A DNA stretch of 11,496 nucleotides, from NCBI GenBank assembly GCA_044450785.1, contig JBIOJM010000330.1, forward strand, positions 1 through 11,496, read 5' to 3'. Shown piece after piece: positions 8,065 through 11,496 of the stretch. The stretch's first letter is position 1; each line of letters opens with the position of its first letter. Under the pieces are notes generated by a model. That model worked only from the letters and a program-made list of their open reading frames with translations. It was not told where the DNA came from and searched no databases. The stretch comes from JBIOJM01 sp044450785. GTDB taxonomy: Bacteria > Planctomycetota > Planctomycetia > Isosphaerales > Isosphaeraceae. Both the position numbers and the translations under genes were made by a program.

Positions 8065-8152
8065 GTGGAGCCTCTGGCCCGCAGCCGTTTCTGGGGCGAG
8101 ACCGGTTACGTTGTCACCGATCTCTACGAGCGGGCTTTTGGCGGTTGAGCGG

Positions 8153-8186
8153 AAGCCCCCGCCTGAGCGGAGGAAAGCGGGGGCTT
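8153..8186 (+). terminator. Stable hairpin, possible terminator
   Basis: AAGCCCCCGC (8153-8162) pairs perfectly with GCGGGGGCTT (8177-8186) across a 14-base loop, 89 bases after the stress-protein stop and 77 bases before the next gene. No T tract follows, so intrinsic termination is possible but not demonstrated; mRNA 3'-end protection is the alternative. Confidence 0.5.
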
Positions 8187-8263
8187 GTGTGTCCGCACCG
8201 GACGCTCCGGTCAGCATACTGTCAGCATCATCGGAAAAACAGCATCGAAAGCCGAGGAACCCT

Positions 8264-8644
8264 ATGATTAACCACAAGCTACTCCGAATGGAAGGGATTC
8301 TCATCCTCACGCCTGAGGCCCCTCTCGAATCAGCCGATTTCGAGAGGCTGGCCCAAGAAATCGACCCCTACATCGAAGCAAACGGCAAGTTGCATGGGGT
8401 CATGATCGATGCAGAATCGTTCCCAGGCTGGAAAGACTTCGCGGGCCTGATCGCTCACCTGCGATTCGTCAGGAATCATCATCAGAAGGTCCAGAAGATC
8501 GCGGTTGTGAGCGATAGCAGCTTTCTGTCCTTTGCGCCAAAGTTTGCCAGCCATTTTGTTCAGGCTGAGGTCAAGCACTTCTCTCATTCGCAGAGGGAAG
8601 ATGCTCTGCACTGGCTTACGGCGGAGAACCATCAACGGTCCTGA
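8264..8644 (+). CDS. SpoIIAA-like (STAS-fold) protein, copy 1
   Basis: The 126-residue soluble protein fits the SpoIIAA-like family (PF11964 type): an N-terminal strand pair (LLRMEGILILTP), a helix, the VMIDAESFPGWKDF loop, a helix with LRFVRNHHQKVQKIAVVSD, and a closing VKHFSHSQREDALHWL strand-helix. Family proteins have an anti-sigma-antagonist-like STAS fold, and a role in lipid binding or stress response has been suggested; the specific function here is unknown. The start ATG 8264 has GAGG six bases upstream, so longer versions of this frame are not needed. It shares the block arrangement KIAVV...FxHSQREDALHWL with the next gene and is an old paralogue rather than a recent duplicate. The 84-base gap to that gene would allow co-transcription. 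Confidence 0.8.
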   Translation: MINHKLLRMEGILILTPEAPLESADFERLAQEIDPYIEANGKLHGVMIDAESFPGWKDFAGLIAHLRFVRNHHQKVQKIAVVSDSSFLSFAPKFASHFVQAEVKHFSHSQREDALHWLTAENHQRS

Positions 8645-8716
8645 AGTCAGCGTTCGGGCGCGCGCTTCCAGCATGAGTCTGGCCGCGGTCGAGCAATGTC
8701 ATCAAACCGGGGAAGC

Positions 8717-8720
8717 GGAG
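8717..8720 (+). promoter_or_regulatory. GGAG ribosome site choosing the 8729 start
   Basis: GGAG lies eight bases before ATG 8729. The upstream in-frame ATG at 8696 has no such site and would add 11 residues (MSSNRGSGERA) that fall outside the conserved fold. Confidence 0.6.
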
Positions 8721-8728
8721 AACGAGCG

Positions 8729-9094
8729 ATGATCGAGTTGCTGAGCCGTCGTTCCGGCAAGGTGTTCGGCATGAGGGTCAGCGGCAAGATCCTACATCAG
8801 GACTACCAGCAATTCGTGCCCAGGCTCGAGAAACTCATCAAGGAGCACGGCAGCATCCGGTGCCTGGTCGAGATGATCGACCTGCATGGGATAGAGCTCC
8901 GCGCCCTCTGGGACGAGATCAAGTTCGACGTCCGTCACGCCCGGCAGATCGAGCGTTGTGCCGTCGTCGGCGACCGAGCTTGGGAAGCCTGGATGACCAA
9001 GCTGTCCCGGCCGATCTTTGTCAACGCGGAGATCCGGTTCTTCGAACAATCCGAGCGCGAAAAGGCGTGGGAGTGGATCGAGGATGGGCTTTGA
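8729..9094 (+). CDS. SpoIIAA-like (STAS-fold) protein, copy 2
   Basis: The 121-residue soluble protein has the same architecture as its neighbour: MIELLSRRSGKVFGMRVSGK strands, a helix (YQQFVPRLEKLIKEH), a CLVEMIDLHG strand, LWDEIKFDVRHARQIERCAVVGD, then AEIRFFEQSEREKAWEWI at the end. The VGDRAWEAWMTKLSRP segment is typical of the SpoIIAA-like family, and this copy looks closer to the family core than copy 1. The start at 8729 is chosen for its GGAG site. The pair may form a heterodimer or act at the membrane, but nothing in the sequence tests this. The next gene, a membrane kinase, starts 164 bases later with its own strong ribosome site, so linkage to it is uncertain. Confidence 0.85.
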   Translation: MIELLSRRSGKVFGMRVSGKILHQDYQQFVPRLEKLIKEHGSIRCLVEMIDLHGIELRALWDEIKFDVRHARQIERCAVVGDRAWEAWMTKLSRPIFVNAEIRFFEQSEREKAWEWIEDGL

Positions 9095-9245
9095 GGGTCT
9101 GGTCGCCGTATGGACGTTGTCGTGGCGGCAGTCGGCTCCCCCCGCGCGCGAGGTCGGCGCGATAAGGGCAGGATGAACGACCCAAGAGGCTTGAGCGCGG
9201 TCAGCGGCTAATACACGCTCGACTCGACGGCTCGGTCAATCGCGC

Positions 9246-9250
9246 GGAGG
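9246..9250 (+). promoter_or_regulatory. Shine-Dalgarno GGAGG of the membrane kinase gene
   Basis: GGAGG stands eight bases before ATG 9259, an ideal spacing that supports 9259 as the original start of the kinase gene. Confidence 0.75.
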
Positions 9251-9258
9251 GGCGTCTG

Positions 9259-9784
9259 ATGCAAAGCAGGATCGATGGCCAAGATCATCGTCCAGAAGAG
9301 AACACCGCCCGCGCCGCCGACAGGGGGAGGACACCGATTCCGATCAGCGTCCCAGCGCCTGGATCACCCGCCGTGACGATCGCTGCTGGGACAGATGTGC
9401 TGCGTTCGGACGAAACGAACGCCCTGCTCAGAGTCCGCCTTCGAGCGGCCATCCTTTTCTTCGCGGCCTGCCTGGCCTTGGTCCAGGTTCGCGACGCCCT
9501 GATCGGCGGCGACGTCCCGTGGCAACTGCAAGTCATCGCGATCCTGGCCTTGGCATTCGTCTTCAGCTTGCTCTCCTTCCCCCGACCTCTCTCCGCCCGC
9601 CGGTTGAAGGAGGCCGAGGTCGCGATCTTCGGCATCACGGCTGCCGTCCTGGCGATCCGGCAATACCACGTGATGCTCTCCTGGGCTGCACGCGGCGACG
9701 CGGCAGCGTTCGTCGCGGCCTCCAAGGACACGATGATCGGGTCGATCATCCTGATGATCGCCTATGCGATGCTGATCCCCACAT
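9259..9784 (+). pseudogene. N-terminal membrane part of a Ser/Thr kinase, cut off by a frame break
   Basis: The first 175 or so residues carry a hydrophilic N-terminus (1-58) and four hydrophobic helices at about 63-80, 90-107, 121-140 and 158-174, ending AYAMLIP. This is the layout of planctomycete kinases with a multi-helix membrane module placed before a C-terminal kinase domain. After AYAMLIP the frame runs on to a stop at 10359, but that continuation is out of frame with the kinase and rich in Arg, Pro and Gly, the mark of a shadow reading. The true kinase sequence starts at once in another frame. The simplest reading is an internal deletion that removed the remaining membrane/linker part plus the start of the kinase fold and changed frame. 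If expressed as is, the product would be the membrane module with a nonsense tail of about 190 residues. Confidence 0.7.
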
Positions 9785-9787
9785 CGG

Positions 9788-10618
9788 ATGCTGAAACGCC
9801 CCTGTGCCATCAAGCTGATCCGGGCCGAGCAAGCCGGCCACCCGCGGCGGCTCGAGCAATTCGAACACGAGGTCCGGGCCACGGCCCGGCTCACGCACCC
9901 GAATACGGTGGAGATCTTCGACTACGGCCACACCGTGGACGGTACGTTCTATTACGTGATGGAATACCTGCCCGGGCTCAGCCTCGAAGGGCTGGTCGCA
10001 GCCGACGGCCCGCTGGTGCCGGGTCGTGTCATCTTCCTCCTGCGTCAAGCCTGCGATGCCCTGGCGGAAGCCCATGCCGCGGGCTTGATCCATCGCGACC
10101 TCAAGCCGGCGAACATCTTCGCCACCCAGCGGGGCGGTCTATACGACTTCGTCAAGCTGCTCGACTTCGGCTTGGTCCAGGAGGTGATTGGTCCCGCGCC
10201 GGCCAGTCGGGGCCGCGAGCGGGCCGTCTGCGGAACTCCCGCATTCATGGCGCCCGAGCAGGTCCGGAACGATCGGCCGCTCGATCACCGCTGCGACCTG
10301 TACGCGATCGGGGCCGTCGCTTACAACCTGCTGACCGGCCGTCCCCCGTTCGAGCGTGAGAGTCAGTCCCGGGTGTTGGACGCGCAGGTCCGGGACCCCG
10401 TGGTCCCGCCGTCGCGACTCCGCCCCGATGTAGGAGACGACCTGGAGCGGGTTGTCCTCCGCTGCTTGGCGAAGGCCCCCGAGGATCGATTCCCGAGCGC
10501 CGAGGACCTCCGGGAGGCTTTGGCCGCCCGTGCGGCTTCCTCCCAATGGGACTACCGGAAGGCGGCCTCCTGGTGGGAGGAATTCGACCGGCGGGCGAAG
10601 GCCAACGCGGCGGGCTGA
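9788..10618 (+). CDS. Hanks-type Ser/Thr protein kinase domain, N-lobe truncated
   Basis: The 276-residue product from ATG 9788 contains most of a protein kinase fold: the ATP-anchoring lysine in CAIK (Lys9), the alpha-C region (FEHEVRATARL), catalytic loop HRDLKPANI (102-110), DFG (126-128), the activation segment with CGTPAFMAPE (APE 155-157), DLYAIGAVAYNLLTGRPPFE and the closing CLAKAPEDRFPSAEDL. The glycine-rich nucleotide loop that should come about 15 residues before CAIK is absent, because the sequence switches to the membrane module of the preceding fragment. Codons before the ATG read P-H-R in this frame, matching the usual AEHR-x-L-K/R-RPCAIKLIR context, so homology starts near 9779-9784. 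There is no ribosome site at 9788. It was probably the C-terminal half of the gene starting at 9259, and is likely inactive or an assembly error. Catalytic residues are otherwise intact, which favours a recent event. Confidence 0.85.
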   Translation: MLKRPCAIKLIRAEQAGHPRRLEQFEHEVRATARLTHPNTVEIFDYGHTVDGTFYYVMEYLPGLSLEGLVAADGPLVPGRVIFLLRQACDALAEAHAAGLIHRDLKPANIFATQRGGLYDFVKLLDFGLVQEVIGPAPASRGRERAVCGTPAFMAPEQVRNDRPLDHRCDLYAIGAVAYNLLTGRPPFERESQSRVLDAQVRDPVVPPSRLRPDVGDDLERVVLRCLAKAPEDRFPSAEDLREALAARAASSQWDYRKAASWWEEFDRRAKANAAG

Positions 10619-10742
10619 AGAACGGAAGCTCGACCCGCACTAACAGCCGGGAGACATCATCGAGCCCCATGACCTCGATTACATGGGCACCCCCGTCCGA
10701 GGTTCTCGGGCCGCTCTCGGAGCTCGGTGGACAGGATCGCAA

Positions 10743-10895
10743 TCATCGCGCTGGCCGGGCCTCATCGGATGGGGACCGTCCCGCCCTGGTCAGCCGGAGG
10801 CGGATCAACAGTCCGGTGGTCAGGTCCTGCACGAGGATCGAGAAGACCACGACGAAGGGTAGCAGCCCCAAGTCTTCGAAAACCTTCGGTAGCTT
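10743..10895 (-). pseudogene. C-terminal fragment of an unidentified membrane protein
   Basis: The minus strand reads LPKVFEDLGLLPFVVVFSIL and on through VQDLTTGLLIRLRL to a polar tail and TGA at 10743. A hydrophobic helix followed by basic residues, with mostly G/C third codon positions as in the neighbouring genes, makes this look like the true end of a gene. Its upstream part is lost at the repeat starting at 10896: the codons before it fall inside the inverted repeat and no plausible N-terminus follows. I do not recognise the family. It converges on the kinase gene. It could also be a chance frame. Confidence 0.35.
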
Positions 10896-11057
10896 GTTGG
10901 GCGCAATGTTGAGCGGTCCGGTCCACCTAACCGGCGACGTCCGTCTCACCCCCTCAGTAGCCCCTTAGTCGCGGTAGTTGGCGCAATGCTGACCCCCGGG
11001 ATCAGCCCCCGTTTCATCGCGCAAAATACGCCGGCTCGGCGGCGAACATTGCGCCCA
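10896..11057. repeat. Inverted and direct repeats resembling insertion-sequence ends
   Basis: TGGGCGCAATGTT at 10898-10910 is repeated exactly as its reverse complement at 11045-11057. A third, direct copy, GTTGGCGCAATGCTGAC (10977-10993), resembles GTTGGGCGCAATGTTGAG (10896-10913) with one gap and two mismatches. On the minus strand the third copy reads GGGGGTCAGCATTGCGCCAA, similar in style to the multiple terminal repeats of IS21-type elements (GGGGTCAA...TTGCGC). No transposase is present, so this would be residual ends only. The family assignment is a guess from motif style. Confidence 0.45.
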
Positions 11058-11432
11058 CTGCGGCATGAGCACGATAATGTTGCGCAGTATCTCGGGGTGT
11101 CGCTCGGACTCCGCTCCTCTTGTTGAGGTCGTTATCCCAAGATTCACAAACGCAGGGGTTCCTAACCCGCTGATCCGCTCGGCCGGTGCAATTGGCTGAC
11201 GCGGAAGCGTGCTCGACGCGACCCAAGCCGCCGGAGCGCCCGGCGATCGCGCCAGACTTCGATCCCATGCCGAAGGAGCGCGATCTGGTGTCAAAAATAC
11301 CGGCCGGAACACCAGGGACTTGTTTCCTCTCGCCGCAGCGCGTATCCTCATGAGCGTTCTGCGGGAGTCGGCATGGGACAGCCGTCCGTCGGCCCCCGGA
11401 AATGTCTTGGATTTGTCGGACGACTAGACGAA

Positions 11433-11459
11433 GGGCAGCCCGGCTATTCCGGGTGGCCC
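11433..11459. repeat. Hairpin near the right end
   Basis: GGGC and CCCGG (11433-11443) pair with CCGGG and GCCC (11449-11459) around CTATT, with a 2-base internal mismatch. Its role is unknown; it may be a dispersed palindrome. Confidence 0.4.
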
Positions 11460-11474
11460 GTCGAAGCGTAAGCC

Positions 11475-11496
11475 GGGGGGGGGGGGGGGGGGAGGG
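11475..11496. other. Terminal poly-G run, likely sequencing artefact
   Basis: Eighteen consecutive G are followed by A and GGG at the very end. Two-colour Illumina chemistry calls missing signal as G, so untrimmed read ends produce exactly such runs at contig ends. It should not be read as biology. Confidence 0.8.

Larger units (their letters stand above)
10619..11496. other. Right-end region without an intact gene
   Basis: No intact gene is supported in the last 880 bases. What can be seen is a minus-strand coding-like fragment (10743-10895), a cluster of related inverted and direct repeats (10896-11057), a hairpin (11433-11459) and the terminal G run. Remaining open frames (for example 10965-11351 minus and 11209-11427 plus) have no motifs, ribosome sites or protein-like composition. 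Confidence 0.6.

Noticed and set aside
9785..10359. In-frame continuation of the membrane module to 10359
   Set aside because: Arg/Pro/Gly-rich out-of-frame reading of the kinase domain; the conserved kinase residues are in the other frame.
10965..11351. 128-residue minus-strand open frame
   Set aside because: Spans the repeat cluster, lacks a ribosome site and has no protein-like periodicity.
1..11496. CRISPR array, tRNA, rRNA or riboswitch
   Set aside because: No regularly spaced repeats, cloverleaf-like sequences, rRNA blocks or recognised riboswitch motifs were seen on either strand.

Overview
The window reads as a high-GC planctomycete contig, probably from the Isosphaeraceae or a close relative. 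The evidence is a large secreted protein ending in a DUF1559 domain, a membrane-anchored Hanks-type Ser/Thr kinase, tandem SpoIIAA-like STAS proteins and strongly GC-rich third codon positions. The assignment is inference from gene families; no rRNA or tRNA is present to confirm it. The last 22 bases hold an 18-base G run that looks like a sequencing artefact. The first bases are a G/C-rich hairpin. The window may therefore be a complete draft or metagenomic contig.

Layout. From 150 to 4097 on the plus strand are a DUF1559 protein with a long N-terminal region and, 33 bases later, a phosphofructokinase whose active-site residues point to pyrophosphate dependence. Converging on it with a 7-base gap is a minus-strand NatA/NatB-like ABC exporter pair (6380 down to 4105). 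The ATPase stop overlaps the permease start by 11 bases, and the permease is frameshifted at a C5 run near 5345. The roughly 940-base region from 6381 to 7323 has no credible gene but holds a clear small non-autonomous transposable element (MITE) at about 6716-6886, with inverted ends and an 11-base target duplication.

From 7324 to 9094 on the plus strand come a split-barrel flavin-type general stress protein 26 homologue fused to an unassigned Cys/His-rich tail, a hairpin, and two paralogous SpoIIAA-like proteins. From 9259 to 10618 lies a membrane Ser/Thr kinase that appears to have lost its middle: four transmembrane helices run straight into the kinase domain, out of frame and without the glycine-rich loop. 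The final 880 bases contain gene debris, inverted repeats resembling insertion-sequence ends and nothing clearly intact.

Functionally the left half is housekeeping or accessory metabolism and export. The 7.3-10.6 kb part has a stress/signalling flavour, but no shared operon or pathway can be demonstrated. The most notable signals are signs of genome decay and mobility (MITE, truncated kinase, frameshifted permease, fused stress protein, IS-like ends) rather than a clearly new system.
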